This document shows, in pieces, positions 8,721 through 18,966 of a stretch of DNA of 64,000 bases. The first letter of the stretch is position 1. Every line of letters begins with the position of its first letter. The stretch is from Campylobacter concisus (GTDB taxonomy: Bacteria > Campylobacterota > Campylobacteria > Campylobacterales > Campylobacteraceae), in the NCBI RefSeq assembly GCF_003048905.1, contig NZ_PIRO01000001.1:434001-498000 (forward strand). Reading direction: 5' to 3'. Position numbers and translations under genes: made by a program. Below the pieces are notes generated by a model. That model did not search any database. It had not been told where the DNA came from and saw only the letters and a program-made list of their open reading frames with translations.

Positions 8721-9973
8721 AAACCTATTTCTACTCTATTTCTACCATTTTCTTTTGCGGTGTAAAGTGCCGAATCGCAAGCTTCAAGCATATCATCTAT
8801 CTCACAATGCCCATTGCCAAAAGATACACCTATAGATATGGTCACTCTTATTTTTTGTTTTTTTATAACTACTTCATTTTCAGCCACTTTGGCTCGTAAA
8901 TTTACAAAAAATTTAACAGCTTCTTCTTGGCTTATCTTTTTAAGCACAACGCAAAACTCTTCGCCACCAAATCTAGCAACGATGTCACTTCCTTTTGTAT
9001 TGTCATTTAAAATTTTTGCGATTGATTTTAGTACCTTATCTCCACCATCATGGCCATATGTATCATTTATCTTCTTAAAATAATCAACATCAATCATTGC
9101 AAAAGCATAAGGCTCATTGGTCTCTTCAGCTGCTTGGATATACTCTTCCACGTCGGAATAAAAAAATCTTCTATTATAAACCCCAGTCAAGAAGTCACGA
9201 TTTGCAAAATTTGCTATCTTATTTATATTTTCCATCGCTTCAATCGTATTATTGACACGACATATTAGCTCTTCTTTTGAAAATGGTTTTGCTATAAAAT
9301 CACTCGCACCATTTTTTAAAAATATTGATGCGTCAGTCTTTTCGCTAGGAGATGTCATAACGATTACGCCAAGACTATTTTTATCTTTTTCTTTTCTAAC
9401 CTCTTTTAAAACTTCAAGGCCATCTTTGACTGGCATTCTATAATCAGTTATTATAAGATTTATATCAGGATTATCTGCAAAATAACTCATTGCCTCTTCG
9501 CCATGAGCTGCAGCCAAAACTTTAAACTGAAGGCTAGTTAATATCTTTTTTATCATATTTCTAAAAGGAAGCGAGTCTTCAACTACCAAAACCTTGTATT
9601 GTCTATTTTTACTCAGTCTATTTATCATTTGAAAGATATAGTTGATATCGTCCATATTCCCTTTATAAACATAATCAACAATATCTTTATTTATAAAATT
9701 TTGCCTTGTTTCATCATCAATGCTACCTGTTAAAACAATAGCTGAAAGTCCTTTGGAAAGTGCATAATCAACGATCTCGCCATTTGGAGCATCTGGCAAA
9801 TTTAAATCCAAAATAGTCATAAAATAATCTTTATCATGCTCATTAATTAGCATTTGAGCCTCGGCAAAACTATATGCGACATCAATTGCCATCTCATCAA
9901 TAGTCTTTTCCATTTGCATAACAATCAGCTTTGCTAATGCCTTATTATCATCAACTACAAGGATTCTTTCCAT
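8717..9973 (-). CDS. cbrR: response regulator with two receivers and a GGDEF domain (CbrR-like)
   Basis: 418 residues: first receiver (VDDNKALAK, phospho-Asp in LDLNLPDA, about residues 1-118), second receiver (VVEDSLPFRN, TDYRMPVKDG, about 127-245), then a GGDEF domain with an intact catalytic RFGGEEF near residue 335. The layout matches PleD and the C. jejuni bile-resistance regulator CbrR (Cj0643), including its place between tatD and recN. The inhibitory I-site position five residues before GGEEF reads KGSD, not RxxD. The start has an AGGAAT ribosome site. Confidence 0.92.
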   Translation of the reverse strand: MERILVVDDNKALAKLIVMQMEKTIDEMAIDVAYSFAEAQMLINEHDKDYFMTILDLNLPDAPNGEIVDYALSKGLSAIVLTGSIDDETRQNFINKDIVDYVYKGNMDDINYIFQMINRLSKNRQYKVLVVEDSLPFRNMIKKILTSLQFKVLAAAHGEEAMSYFADNPDINLIITDYRMPVKDGLEVLKEVRKEKDKNSLGVIVMTSPSEKTDASIFLKNGASDFIAKPFSKEELICRVNNTIEAMENINKIANFANRDFLTGVYNRRFFYSDVEEYIQAAEETNEPYAFAMIDVDYFKKINDTYGHDGGDKVLKSIAKILNDNTKGSDIVARFGGEEFCVVLKKISQEEAVKFFVNLRAKVAENEVVIKKQKIRVTISIGVSFGNGHCEIDDMLEACDSALYTAKENGRNRVEIGL

Positions 9974-10061
9974 ATTATTCCTACAAAAATTTTTATCAAA
10001 TTAGTGGCGATTTTATCAAATAAATTTATTTATAAAGCTTAAATTAATAATTTAAATTAAG

Positions 10062-11582
10062 CTACTTTAAAAGCCCTTTCGCAAAATTTATTGCCTCTTC
10101 ACTTATGTGCTCACCGCTTATCATACGTGCTAATTCGCTCACTCGTTCATCTTTATCAAGCTCACTTACGACCGAGTTTTCTCCATGACGCTCCACTAAA
10201 AAGTGTGAATTTGCCTTTGAGCTGAGCTGCGGCTGATGTGAAATGGCAAAAATTTGATAAAAATTTGCAAGCTTAAGCAAAACATTTGCGATACTCATCG
10301 CCTCTTTTCCGCTTAAATTTGCATCTATTTCATCTAAAATAATGACATCACCGCCAGTTTTTGTGATCTCGCTAGAGGCAGCTATGAAGGCCAGTCTTAG
10401 GCGGTTTAGCTCGCCTGAGCTTAAATTTTTAAGCGAAGTCTCATTTAAATTTAGACAAATCTCATCAACGCCCAAAATATCAAGCTTTTTAGCCTCAATA
10501 CTCAGCGTAATATCTGGCATATAAAGCTCTTTTAAATATGAATTTATCATACTCTCAAGCTCTTTTAAATTTACGCTCCTTGCCTTGCTTAAGATGCTAG
10601 CTAGCTCATTTGCCTTTTTGCTTAAAATTTCAAATTTCTTCTCTAGCTCGCTCTTTTCAAAGCTTAAATTTTCATATCTGGCAAGCTCTTTTTCCTTTTT
10701 ATCAAGCGCTTCTAATGCCTCTTCCTCGCTGCCGTATCTTCTAATGATAGCATTAAGAGCCTCTATCCTATCAAGCACGCTCTCCACGTCGATATCGTCA
10801 AGCTCCTCCATATTTAGGCTATCTCTTGCGACCCTTAGCTCGTTCATTGCATCTTCAAAAAAGCCATTGTCAAGGTCGCTGATGCTTAGCGCCTCATTTA
10901 CGCTGTGCTCTAGCTCAAATATCCGCTCAGCCCTAGCCCACGCCTCATTTATCTTATCCTTTTTACTAAGCCTCTTTTTAGTCTCCATAAGCTCTTCAAA
11001 CTCACCTTTTTTAGGCCCAACACTTCTTATCTTCTCGATCTCAAAGCTAGCAAGCTCCTTTAGCTCCTCGACCTTTTTCTCTTCCTCTTTTATAGTGGCT
11101 AGCTCTTTTGAAATTTTAGAAAATTCCAAAAACGCTTCTTCAAATTCCTGCTTTATCTCTTTAAATTTCTCATTTTTTGAAATTTCTAGCCTATCAAGCA
11201 AATTTAGAAATTTCTCATTTTCAAATTCATTTGCCTCTTTTGCCGAGAGATATTTGATGTGCTCGCGCGCCACTTGGGCTAAATTTTTCTTTGAGATGGC
11301 TTGTTGGTTTATAAAATATCTCGTGCTTTTATCTTTTAAAAGCTTGAAAATATTGACCTCTTCGTTTTCTATGCCAAACTCATCAAGCTCAAATTTATGC
11401 TCCACGTCAGCCTCAATGAGCCTTGCCTCGCTATCTTTTAGCCCAAAAACAGCCATTATTGCGCTCATTAGCACCGACTTACCAGCGCCACTAACACCCG
11501 TAAATACGCTAAGGCCCTCTTTAAAATTTAGCTCGACATTTTTAAAATTTAGATAATCTTTAATCAAAATTCGATCAATCAT
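10062..11582 (-). CDS. recN: DNA repair ATPase RecN
   Basis: A 506-residue SMC-like protein of double-strand-break repair. Walker A is [11 protein letters not shown] near residue 30, the centre is a long coiled coil (about residues 150-340), and the C-terminus has the ABC signature [13 protein letters not shown] and Walker [14 protein letters not shown]. It is somewhat shorter than the roughly 550 residues of enterobacterial RecN, mainly in the coiled coil. The start overlaps the nadK stop by 8 bases, so the two are probably coupled. Confidence 0.94.
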   Translation of the reverse strand: MIDRILIKDYLNFKNVELNFKEGLSVFTGVSGAGKSVLMSAIMAVFGLKDSEARLIEADVEHKFELDEFGIENEEVNIFKLLKDKSTRYFINQQAISKKNLAQVAREHIKYLSAKEANEFENEKFLNLLDRLEISKNEKFKEIKQEFEEAFLEFSKISKELATIKEEEKKVEELKELASFEIEKIRSVGPKKGEFEELMETKKRLSKKDKINEAWARAERIFELEHSVNEALSISDLDNGFFEDAMNELRVARDSLNMEELDDIDVESVLDRIEALNAIIRRYGSEEEALEALDKKEKELARYENLSFEKSELEKKFEILSKKANELASILSKARSVNLKELESMINSYLKELYMPDITLSIEAKKLDILGVDEICLNLNETSLKNLSSGELNRLRLAFIAASSEITKTGGDVIILDEIDANLSGKEAMSIANVLLKLANFYQIFAISHQPQLSSKANSHFLVERHGENSVVSELDKDERVSELARMISGEHISEEAINFAKGLLK

Positions 11583-12450
11583 TATAACCCCAGTGAAGTT
11601 TCTCTTTTAAAATTTGAAAATAATCCCTGCCAATATGGCGTATCAGCCTAGCTTTTTTGTCGCTGAGGCTCATGCTGACGGCTGAAATTTTACTCATATC
11701 AAATCTATCTTGTCCGTCAAGTACCAAAATCGCATCGCTATTTGTTCTAAATTTAACCGTGTGATTTTTGGTAAGCACTACTGGACGCTGCGTGAGTGAG
11801 TGCGAGCAGATAGGAGTTACTGTAAAAACTTCGCTTAATGGATAGATAATAGGGCCATTTGCGCTCATGTTATATGCCGTGGTTCCAGCAGGTGTCGCTA
11901 CTATAACGCCGTCTCCAAAATATGAATTAAAATATTTTTCATTTAAAAGTGCCTCGATATGTGTCATCGAACCGCCATTTTTACTAACGATGACTGCATC
12001 GTTAAATGCTATTTTTTGCTCAGTTTTGCCATCATTTTTGTGAAGCGTGACATCGAGCATAAAAGGCATTTCTACCTCAAATTTACCATCAAAAAAGTCT
12101 TTAAAAAATTTCTCACTCTCATTAATCATTATGTCAGTTAGAAATCCGAGTCTACCAGCGTGTATGCCAAGGACAAGTGGCGAGATGTGGGCTAGCTTTC
12201 TACAAGTTGAAATGATCGTGCCATCTCCGCCAAGCGTAATTAAAAATTCGCACTCTTTAGCTAATTTTATAAGCTCAAAACCACTTTTTTCTATACGCTT
12301 AGCACAATTTTTTTCAAGCAAAATTTCTGCGTTATACTTTTTTAAAATTTTTTCTAATTTTTCTAAATCTTGCCTAAATAATGGATAATCTTTAGCAATA
12401 AGTCCTACTTTTTTTGTGCAAAAAGTATTAAATTTTTGTTCATTTTTCAT
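11575..12450 (-). CDS. nadK: NAD kinase
   Basis: About 291 residues from the ATG at 12450. The longer open frame to 12531 begins with a hydrophobic tail outside the family. NadK phosphorylates NAD to NADP with ATP or polyphosphate. The diagnostic LGGDGT motif, the NE/D-type FNDAVIVSK stretch and the glycine-rich [15 protein letters not shown] are all present. The ribosome site before 12450 is weak. nadK heads the minus-strand run and faces aspS across a short divergent promoter region. Confidence 0.93.
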   Translation of the reverse strand: MKNEQKFNTFCTKKVGLIAKDYPLFRQDLEKLEKILKKYNAEILLEKNCAKRIEKSGFELIKLAKECEFLITLGGDGTIISTCRKLAHISPLVLGIHAGRLGFLTDIMINESEKFFKDFFDGKFEVEMPFMLDVTLHKNDGKTEQKIAFNDAVIVSKNGGSMTHIEALLNEKYFNSYFGDGVIVATPAGTTAYNMSANGPIIYPLSEVFTVTPICSHSLTQRPVVLTKNHTVKFRTNSDAILVLDGQDRFDMSKISAVSMSLSDKKARLIRHIGRDYFQILKEKLHWGYND

Positions 12451-12506
12451 GTAAATGATTGTAACATATTTTATTTTAACAAAGCTTTTCAAAAGAAAAA
12501 AGCGAT

Positions 12507-12512
12507 TATAAT
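12507..12512 (+). promoter_or_regulatory. -10 box for aspS
   Basis: A perfect TATAAT, about 30 bases before the aspS start, with an AAAGGAG ribosome site between them. No good -35 box is visible, which is normal for Campylobacter sigma-70 promoters. Confidence 0.6.
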
Positions 12513-12542
12513 TGCCTAAAAAACATTGCAAAGGAGCATTTT

Positions 12543-14300
12543 ATGCGAAGTCATTATTGCACCGATCTTAGCAAAGCTGACATCGGCAAAGAAGTAATAC
12601 TTTGTGGCTGGGCAAATACATATAGAGACCACGGTGGCGTTGTTTTCATCGACTTAAGAGACGTTAGCGGGCTTATACAATTAGTTTGCGATCCGGCTGA
12701 TAGCAAAGAAGCACATGACGTGGCTGCAAAAGTAAGAGATGAATATGTCTTAAAAGCAAAAGGAAAAGTAAGAGCTAGAGGCGAAGGACTAACCAATCCG
12801 AAGCTAAAAACTGGCGAGATAGAAGTAATAGTAAGTGAGTTAATCATCGAAAATCCAAGCGAGCCACTACCATTTATGATAGGCGATGAGAGCGTAAATG
12901 AGGACATCAGGCTAAAATACCGTTTTCTAGACCTTAGAAGCGAGCGCTTGCAAAATATATTTAAAATGCGTTCTCGTGCTGCGATCGCAGCTAGAAACAG
13001 CCTAGATAAAATGGGCTTTATCGAGTTTGAAACTCCAGTTTTAACGCGCGCAACTCCAGAAGGTGCGAGAGACTACCTAGTGCCAAGCCGCGTATATCCA
13101 GGCCAATTTTACGCGCTCCCACAAAGCCCGCAGCTATTTAAGCAGCTTTTGATGTGCTCGGGCTTTGATAAATATTTCCAAATCGCAAAATGCTTCCGTG
13201 ACGAAGATCTAAGGGCTGATCGCCAACCAGAATTTACCCAAATAGATATAGAAATGAGCTTTGTCGAGCAAGAAGATATCATAAATATGGCTGAAACGAT
13301 GCTAAAAGATATTTTTAAAGCCTGCGGATACGACATCAAAACGCCATTTAGACGCATGAGCTACAAAGAGGCCACTGAGACTTACGGCTCAGACAAGCCT
13401 GATCTTAGATACGATCTAAAAATGATCGATGTTATCGATATTTTCGAGCGCTCAAGCAATGAAATTTTTAGCTCTATTGCAAAAGATAAGAAGAAAAACC
13501 GCATCAAAGCACTAAAAGTACCAAATGGCGACAACATCTTTAGCAAGCGCGAAATGAATAGATTTGAGGAATTTGTACGTAAATTTGGCGCGCAAGGTCT
13601 TGGTTACTTCCAAATGAAAGAAGAAGGACTAAAAGGCCCACTTTGTAAATTTTTCGAGCAAAGCGATCTTGACGAGATCATATCAAGATGTGAGCTAAAA
13701 GTTGGTGACGTAGTATTTTTTGGTGCTGGCAAGAAAAAAATCGTGCTTGATTATATGGGAAGATTTAGAATTTTCCTAGCTGAACAAATGGGTATCATTG
13801 ATCAAGACAAACTTGAATTTTTATGGGTGCTCGACTTCCCAATGTTTGAGCAAAACGACGATGGCAGCTACTCTGCGATGCACCATCCATTTACTATGCC
13901 AAAAAATATAGATGAGCCTGATCTTGAAGATATCCTCTCTATCGCTCACGACGTCGTACTAAACGGCTTTGAGCTTGGTGGCGGAAGTATAAGAATTCAC
14001 AAAAACGATATCCAACAAAAGGTCTTTAAGCTTCTTGGTATAGACGAAGAGGAACAGCGTGAGAAATTTGGCTTCTTGCTTGATGCCTTGACATTTGGTG
14101 CGCCTCCACATGGCGGTATCGCGATCGGCTTTGATAGACTAAATATGCTTGTAAATAAAGCAAGCTCGATCCGTGACGTCATAGCCTTCCCTAAAACACA
14201 GCGCGCTCAGTGCCCACTAACAAAGGCACCAAGCCACGCCAGCAACGAGCAGCTTAGAGAGCTAGGACTAAGGATAAGAGAAAAAGAGCAAAAGGCTTAA
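12543..14300 (+). CDS. aspS: aspartyl-tRNA synthetase
   Basis: A 585-residue class II synthetase of bacterial type. N-terminal OB-fold anticodon domain ([23 protein letters not shown]), class II motif 2 region ([18 protein letters not shown]), a GAD insertion in the middle, and motif 3 ([12 protein letters not shown]) near the C-terminus. The ribosome site AAAGGAG is strong. Campylobacters lack AsnRS as far as I know and use GatCAB, so this enzyme may also charge tRNA-Asn; that is inference. Confidence 0.97.
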   Translation: MRSHYCTDLSKADIGKEVILCGWANTYRDHGGVVFIDLRDVSGLIQLVCDPADSKEAHDVAAKVRDEYVLKAKGKVRARGEGLTNPKLKTGEIEVIVSELIIENPSEPLPFMIGDESVNEDIRLKYRFLDLRSERLQNIFKMRSRAAIAARNSLDKMGFIEFETPVLTRATPEGARDYLVPSRVYPGQFYALPQSPQLFKQLLMCSGFDKYFQIAKCFRDEDLRADRQPEFTQIDIEMSFVEQEDIINMAETMLKDIFKACGYDIKTPFRRMSYKEATETYGSDKPDLRYDLKMIDVIDIFERSSNEIFSSIAKDKKKNRIKALKVPNGDNIFSKREMNRFEEFVRKFGAQGLGYFQMKEEGLKGPLCKFFEQSDLDEIISRCELKVGDVVFFGAGKKKIVLDYMGRFRIFLAEQMGIIDQDKLEFLWVLDFPMFEQNDDGSYSAMHHPFTMPKNIDEPDLEDILSIAHDVVLNGFELGGGSIRIHKNDIQQKVFKLLGIDEEEQREKFGFLLDALTFGAPPHGGIAIGFDRLNMLVNKASSIRDVIAFPKTQRAQCPLTKAPSHASNEQLRELGLRIREKEQKA

Positions 14301-14344
14301 AAATTTATTGCAATAAATTTAGACTTTTTGAATGTCTAAATCTG
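14301..14344 (+). terminator. palindrome and hairpin after aspS
   Basis: A perfect 20-base palindrome at 14301-14320 (AAATTTATTG and its complement) directly follows the aspS stop. A second hairpin, TTTAGAC/GTCTAAA with a 9-base loop, overlaps it. The pair probably ends aspS transcription, although the following T-run is poor. Confidence 0.5.
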
Positions 14345-14392
14345 AGTTATTTTAAAAATTTAAATTTTTGAGATGATTTTGGATGTTGTGCA

Positions 14393-14444
14393 GAAAATTT
14401 CATCCCAAAGCTAGACATATAGTCTGCTGCAGGATGAAATTTTC
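14393..14444. repeat. 13-bp perfect inverted repeat upstream of adk
   Basis: GAAAATTTCATCC at 14393-14405 is matched exactly by its complement at 14432-14444, with a 26-base loop. It lies 42 bases before the adk start. It could be a terminator for read-through from aspS, a protein-binding site or an mRNA leader structure. No T-run follows. Confidence 0.7.
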
Positions 14445-14486
14445 AAACTCATTCAAAGGCGCTCAAAAAATATAAAAAGGGAAAGA

Positions 14487-15056
14487 ATGAAGAATTTATT
14501 TTTAATCATCGGCGCTCCAGGTAGCGGCAAAACAACAGATGCATCGATCATCGCACAACAAGATGAGAAATTTGCACACTTCTCAACTGGCGATCTTTTA
14601 AGGGCTGAGGTTGCTAGCGGTAGCGAGCTTGGTAAGCTTATAGATGGCTTTATTTCAAAAGGAAATTTAGTTCCGCTTGACGTTGTCGTAAATGCGATCG
14701 TCTCAGCTATCAAAAGCTCAAATAAATCAAACATCATAATCGACGGCTACCCAAGAAGCGTTGAGCAAATGACCGAGCTTGACAAAGTCTTAAGCGAACA
14801 AGATGAAATTTCTCTAAAAGGTGTCATCGAAGTAGATGTTAGCGAAGATGTGGCAAGAGCAAGAGTGCTTGGCCGTGCAAGAGGCGCTGACGATAATAAC
14901 GAAGTCTTTAACAACCGCATGAAAGTATATCTTGATCCGATCAAACCTATCCGCAAATTTTATAGCGAAAAAGAGCTACTTCACGTAGTAAATGGCGAGC
15001 GTGGCATTGACGAGATCGTGGCTGATATCAAAGATTTACTAGCTAAACTTTTATGA
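14487..15056 (+). CDS. adk: adenylate kinase
   Basis: A 189-residue short-form adenylate kinase converting AMP and ATP to two ADP. P-loop [11 protein letters not shown] at residues 8-18, STGDLLRAE for AMP binding, DGYPRS, and a short LID ([10 protein letters not shown]) without zinc cysteines. The ribosome site is AGGGAAAG. It stands between its own leader and a hairpin downstream. Confidence 0.95.
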   Translation: MKNLFLIIGAPGSGKTTDASIIAQQDEKFAHFSTGDLLRAEVASGSELGKLIDGFISKGNLVPLDVVVNAIVSAIKSSNKSNIIIDGYPRSVEQMTELDKVLSEQDEISLKGVIEVDVSEDVARARVLGRARGADDNNEVFNNRMKVYLDPIKPIRKFYSEKELLHVVNGERGIDEIVADIKDLLAKLL

Positions 15057-15062
15057 ACTCGC

Positions 15063-15090
15063 AGACCTTGCATCAAAATGTGCAAGGTCT
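15063..15090 (+). terminator. hairpin after adk
   Basis: A 10-bp perfect stem AGACCTTGCA/TGCAAGGTCT with an 8-base loop, 7 bases after the adk stop. It lacks a clear T-run, so it may stabilise the 3' end as well as terminate. Confidence 0.6.
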
Positions 15091-15193
15091 CAAAGAAATA
15101 TCATTCAAATATACTTATTTTTAATTTTATTTTAAATGTAACTTCCCTACAATTCTAAATTTATTTTTAACAGACCTAAACAAAGATGAAATT

Positions 15194-15658
15194 ATGCATA
15201 AATTTAAATTTATAATACTACTTGCGATCATAGCCATTTTTGCCTTTACAGGATGTGCTAAAAAGTATATAGAAATGGTTGAAAAGGATACTGCATATAA
15301 GTACAGCAGTGCTAAAGCGGTTTGTGGCGAAACTGAACTTGATAAAAAACTAGAAGGATACATAAATACCTTTTTAAAAAAGAAAGACCAATACGGTGAC
15401 GACTTAATCATAAAATGTGATATACAAAGAACAAAAAATGGAGTTAGGATCCTTAGACACTTAACTCTGGGCATAGGTGGAGCTGGTAAATCTGAGACTC
15501 TCGCGGTCGTAAATTTAGTCGATCAAAGCGGCAAAGAGGTGGCCAAATTTAACGTTACTGTCGAGATTAGATATGGCTTTCTTGGTGGTAGCGCAGATAG
15601 AGCGCTACCGATTACCGCTAAAAACATCTATAAAATTGTTACAAAAGATTTTATGTAA
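15194..15658 (+). CDS. predicted lipoprotein of unknown function
   Basis: 154 residues. A hydrophobic signal (residues about 5-18) ends in the lipobox FTGC, so the mature protein should be an acylated envelope lipoprotein starting at Cys near residue 20. The rest is soluble, with a glycine-rich centre (GIGGAGKSETL) and beta-strand-like stretches. The glycine-rich segment resembles a P-loop only by chance; there is no Walker B. I do not recognise the family. It stands alone between adk and a periplasmic OB-fold protein. Confidence 0.75.
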   Translation: MHKFKFIILLAIIAIFAFTGCAKKYIEMVEKDTAYKYSSAKAVCGETELDKKLEGYINTFLKKKDQYGDDLIIKCDIQRTKNGVRILRHLTLGIGGAGKSETLAVVNLVDQSGKEVAKFNVTVEIRYGFLGGSADRALPITAKNIYKIVTKDFM

Positions 15659-15729
15659 AAACTTACCTTTTATTAATATCATAAATGTACTATCCCTTAA
15701 AATTTCACAACCAATTTAAAAGGATAAAA

Positions 15730-16065
15730 ATGAAAAAGATCATAACCGCTGCAATATCTGCTAGCATTGCGATGGCTGGAGGCTTCACATCAAAGCACTC
15801 AAGTGAAACGATAAGTGTAAAAGATGCCTTAAAACTAAACGACGACGCCAAAGTCGTACTTGAGGGTAAGATAAAGTCACATATAAAATCAGACAAATAT
15901 GAATTTATTGATAAAAATGGTGACGTCATCGTTGTTGAGATCGATAATAATAAATGGGACAACATAACAGTCAATGAAGATACGCCTTTACGAATAAGAG
16001 GTGAGATAGATAAAGACCTTATGAAAACAGAGATCGACGTAGATAGCGTAGAAATCATAAGGTAG
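15730..16065 (+). CDS. periplasmic OB-fold (BOF, YgiW/YdeI-type) protein
   Basis: About 111 residues from the ATG at 15730, which follows an AAAGGA site; the ATG at 15685 is an untranslated-leader codon. Signal peptide MKKIITAAISASIAMAGG, then the NirD/YgiW/YdeI bacterial OB fold: VVLEGKI, YEFIDKNGDVIVVEID, LRIRGEIDKD. Relatives are stress-tolerance periplasmic proteins (cationic peptides, peroxide, nickel). The ligand is unknown. Confidence 0.85.
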   Translation: MKKIITAAISASIAMAGGFTSKHSSETISVKDALKLNDDAKVVLEGKIKSHIKSDKYEFIDKNGDVIVVEIDNNKWDNITVNEDTPLRIRGEIDKDLMKTEIDVDSVEIIR

Positions 16066-16135
16066 TTAAAATTTACACGCATTTAATGCAAAAAATACTA
16101 AAATCACGAAAATTTCTAACACAAAGGACGAATAT

Positions 16136-16654
16136 ATGGACGTTTCAAAGATCAAATTTGGCTCAAACCCAGACAAAATCAATGCCGTAATCGAAATACC
16201 TTATGGCTCAAATATAAAATACGAGATCGATAAAGATAGCGGTGCAGTCGTTGTTGATCGCGTGCTTTACTCAGCGATGTTCTATCCAGCAAACTATGGC
16301 TTTGTGCCAAATACACTTGCAGCCGATGGCGATCCAGCTGATATTTTGGTGCTAAACGAGTATCCACTTCAAGCTGGCAGCGTCATCCCTTGCCGCTTAA
16401 TAGGCGTTTTGGTGATGGAAGATGAAGCAGGCATGGACGAGAAGCTTTTGGCTGTACCAGTTACAAAGATCGATCCAAGATATGAAGCGATAAAAAGCTA
16501 CGAAGACTTACCAGTTGCAACGCTAAATAAAATTAAAAATTTCTTTGAAACTTATAAAATTCTTGAGCCAAATAAATGGGTAAAGGTAAAAGAATTTAAA
16601 GACGCAAACGCTGCAAAAGAGATTTTAGACGCTGCTATTAAAAATTATAAATAA
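16136..16654 (+). CDS. ppa: inorganic pyrophosphatase (family I)
   Basis: A 172-residue soluble type I pyrophosphatase. The signature DGDPADILVL supplies the metal-binding aspartates. Substrate loops EIPYGSNIKYEID, YPANYGFVPNT and the C-terminal KNFFETYKILEPNKWVKV are complete. It drives biosynthetic reactions by removing pyrophosphate. The ribosome site is AAAGGA, and a clear terminator follows. Confidence 0.97.
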   Translation: MDVSKIKFGSNPDKINAVIEIPYGSNIKYEIDKDSGAVVVDRVLYSAMFYPANYGFVPNTLAADGDPADILVLNEYPLQAGSVIPCRLIGVLVMEDEAGMDEKLLAVPVTKIDPRYEAIKSYEDLPVATLNKIKNFFETYKILEPNKWVKVKEFKDANAAKEILDAAIKNYK

Positions 16655-16657
16655 TTT

Positions 16658-16686
16658 AAAGCCCTATTTTAGGGCTTTTCTTTTTA
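16658..16686 (+). terminator. rho-independent terminator of ppa
   Basis: An 8-bp stem AAAGCCCT/AGGGCTTT with a 5-base loop, then TCTTTTT. It sits 4 bases after the ppa stop. Confidence 0.85.
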
Positions 16687-16751
16687 AATTTGTTCGTTTT
16701 ATACTCCACGTAAAAAAGGCTATTTTTTATATTTAGATAAGCTTTTTCTTG

Positions 16752-16757
16752 TATAAT
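16752..16757 (+). promoter_or_regulatory. -10 box for the CAT tRNA
   Basis: TATAAT, 19 bases before the first tRNA base. Confidence 0.55.
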
Positions 16758-16775
16758 ACGATTTTCTTTCAACTG

Positions 16776-16853
16776 TGGGTTCATAGCTCAGTTGGTTAGA
16801 GCATCCGGCTCATAACCGGATGGTCCCAGGTTCGAGTCCTGGTGAACCCACCA
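16776..16853 (+). tRNA. tRNA with anticodon CAT (elongator Met; Ile2 possible)
   Basis: A full cloverleaf: acceptor TGGGTTC/GAACCCA, D arm AGCTCAGTTGGTTAGAGC, anticodon stem TCCGG/CCGGA with loop CTCATAA, T arm with GGTTCGAGTCC, and an encoded CCA. The acceptor is fully paired and the anticodon stem lacks the GGG/CCC of initiators, so it is not tRNA-fMet. Elongator Met and lysidine-modified Ile2 share this loop; sequence alone does not decide between them here. Confidence 0.93.
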
Positions 16854-16953
16854 CCTACTTTATCAACATTAAAAAATTAAAAATTTTTCATCACTTTTCC
16901 TTAGATTTTAAAATACAAAAATGTTTAATAGTCCAAAATTTAAGCCAAATTTT

Positions 16954-17612
16954 CTAAACTCTTTCTAAAATTTCCTTGCGTTTTTGCCAATCAGGCATAT
17001 AAAGCGTTAGATAATCATAAAATTTCTTTGAGTGGTCAGGATAGAGCAGATGCACTAGCTCATGAAATACAACATACTCGATACACACTCTTGGCTTTTT
17101 GATGAGCTCTATGTTTAAATTTATATATGATTTATAAGGATTGCAACTCCCCCATCTCGTCTTCATCTGCCTTATTTTTACGCTTTTGATATCTTGTTTT
17201 ACTATCTTGTTAAACTCTTGCAAGATATTAAAAAAATATAGCATCGCCTTTTCGTGATACCACTCATAGACCAATTTTTCTTTTCGTTTTATATCGCTTT
17301 TATCTTTCACAAAGAGCTCCAGATAGCCTCTTTGTAGCTTTACGCGCTCCTCTTTAGACTGCACGACTTTAAGCCGGTAGCTTCGCCCAAGATATTTAAA
17401 GTCTTCGCCACTTACGTATTCTTTTTCGGGCGGCCTAAACGAGGCAAAAAACGTACGCTTTTGCGTTATCCATTTAGCTCTTTTTTTATGATAAATTTTA
17501 TATGCTCATCGCTTGTCGTTTTTGGCGCCGTTAGGATCGCTTCGCCATTTGGTCTAACTTTTAAGGTGATATTTTTCACCTCTTTTTTGATGATTTTCAC
17601 CTCATTTGACAT
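16954..17612 (-). pseudogene. YgjP/SprT-like metallopeptidase (M48-type), frameshifted
   Basis: The 3' part carries the zinc site HELVHLLYPDHS and the family block RWGSCNPYKSYINLN. The 5' part begins with ATG at 17612, overlapping the hsdR stop by 11 bases, and reads MSNEVKIIKKEVKNITLK before stopping. The two frames join if one A is added to the run of seven A (T on the plus strand, 17481-17487): IIKK then RAKWITQKRTFF. So the gene is interrupted by a one-base slip. DUF45/YgjP proteins often accompany type I restriction genes. Phase variation or a sequencing error cannot be excluded. Confidence 0.85.
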
Positions 17613-18963
17613 AGAAGCTTATTTCTATTCCACGGATAGTTTGGTAAATTTTCTCCTTCTCATTGATTAAAACGCCGTATTCGTCCTCTATCTCCCAAAG
17701 GGCATCTTCCATCTGACTTGTTATCTCATTTTCTACGTCTTTATTTTTGTGCCATTCTGGTTTTCTTGAGGCCTCTTCGTAAATTTCATAAAATTTCATG
17801 CTCAAATTTTTAGCGACCACCTCGACATCCACAAGCTCCACATCTCCCAAAATGTCGAGCAAATTATCATAAATGGCAAATAAAATTTTCTTACCATTAA
17901 ATTCTTTTGGATACCTGTCTTCATTTGGCTTTAAAGCACCAGTTATGAGGTCTTGTAGCAGTTTTGCTTTGGCAAGTTTTTCTTCCTCACTTAGCCTTTT
18001 TACTTTATACTCGTCGATGATATCTTGTATCTGCTGTGCTATTGATTTATAAAAGGCTGGATTTGAGTCTATTTTTTCTTTTACCACCGCGCTTACGGCG
18101 CTGATGATCGTATCAGCCTTTGCGTTTTTGCCCTCTACCCTTTGCACCTCATCGTCAAATTCCGTCTCAAAGATATTTACAAGCTTTGTAAGCTCATTAA
18201 CCCCTTGTGCATTTACATAAGTATCGAGCAGCTTTTGCATCTGCGCTTCGTATTTGCCAAAGTCGCAAGCCTCGTGATACCTTAGCTGCACAGCCTTTCT
18301 TAGCTCGTTATAAAATTTAACCCTCTGCTTATAAGCTTTAATCTCCTCTTCGCTTAATATGTCATAAATTTTCTCACTTGAAAGCGCTAGTTTAAACGCC
18401 CTAGCAAACTGCGATAGCCACTCTTTAAAGTCATCTCGTTTTTGCACGTCCTCTAAAACCGACACGTAGCTCTCTAGATCGTCTTTAAATTTCACACTGC
18501 TAAAAAGATCGTCCAGATGAGTATAGTAAGTCTTTGCCTTTATTATCTCGCTTCTTACGTCTATCACGGCTCCAGTTAAATCCTCCGGGTCAAAGCCACT
18601 TAGCGAAGCATAGCTAGTAAGCGCCTGATCAAGCTCGCCAAGAAGCCCTCTATAATCAATAATGTAGCCGTAGTCTTTCCCATCATAAAGCCTATTTACT
18701 CTAGCTATGGCTTGGAGCAAATTATGCTCTCTTAGCTGTTTATCTATATAAAGCGTACTTGCTCTTGGCGCGTCAAAGCCTGTTAAAAGCTTATCCACGA
18801 CGATGAGCAAATCTATCTCGTCACCATAAATAAATTTTAAGGGCTTTTTATATACGGTCGGCGTGTTTGAGTCATGCACGGGCCATATAACAGTAAAATA
18901 CGGCTTGACAAAATTAGTTTTTTGACTCGACTCTATAATATAAATTTCCTTCTCGGTCTTACG
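17602..18963 (-). pseudogene. hsdR: type I restriction enzyme HsdR, C-terminal remnant
   Basis: About 453 residues remain of a protein usually near 1000. The remnant starts inside the second RecA-like helicase domain (LLIVVDKLLTGFDAPR, then motif VI QAIARVNR), followed by the helical C-terminal domain that contacts the methylase. The nuclease and first helicase domain are absent, and the open frame begins right after a TGA at 18964-18966. No hsdM or hsdS is in the window. The first possible start is a GTG at 18879. The remnant cannot cut DNA by itself. Confidence 0.88.
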
Positions 18964-18966
18964 TCA

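Noticed and set aside
10585-11556. 323-residue plus-strand frame inside recN
   Set aside because: Ser-rich antisense shadow of a complete RecN with all ATPase motifs and no ribosome site of its own.
15194-15658. P-loop NTPase reading of the lipoprotein because of GIGGAGKSET
   Set aside because: No Walker B or other NTPase motifs, and the protein is an exported lipoprotein.
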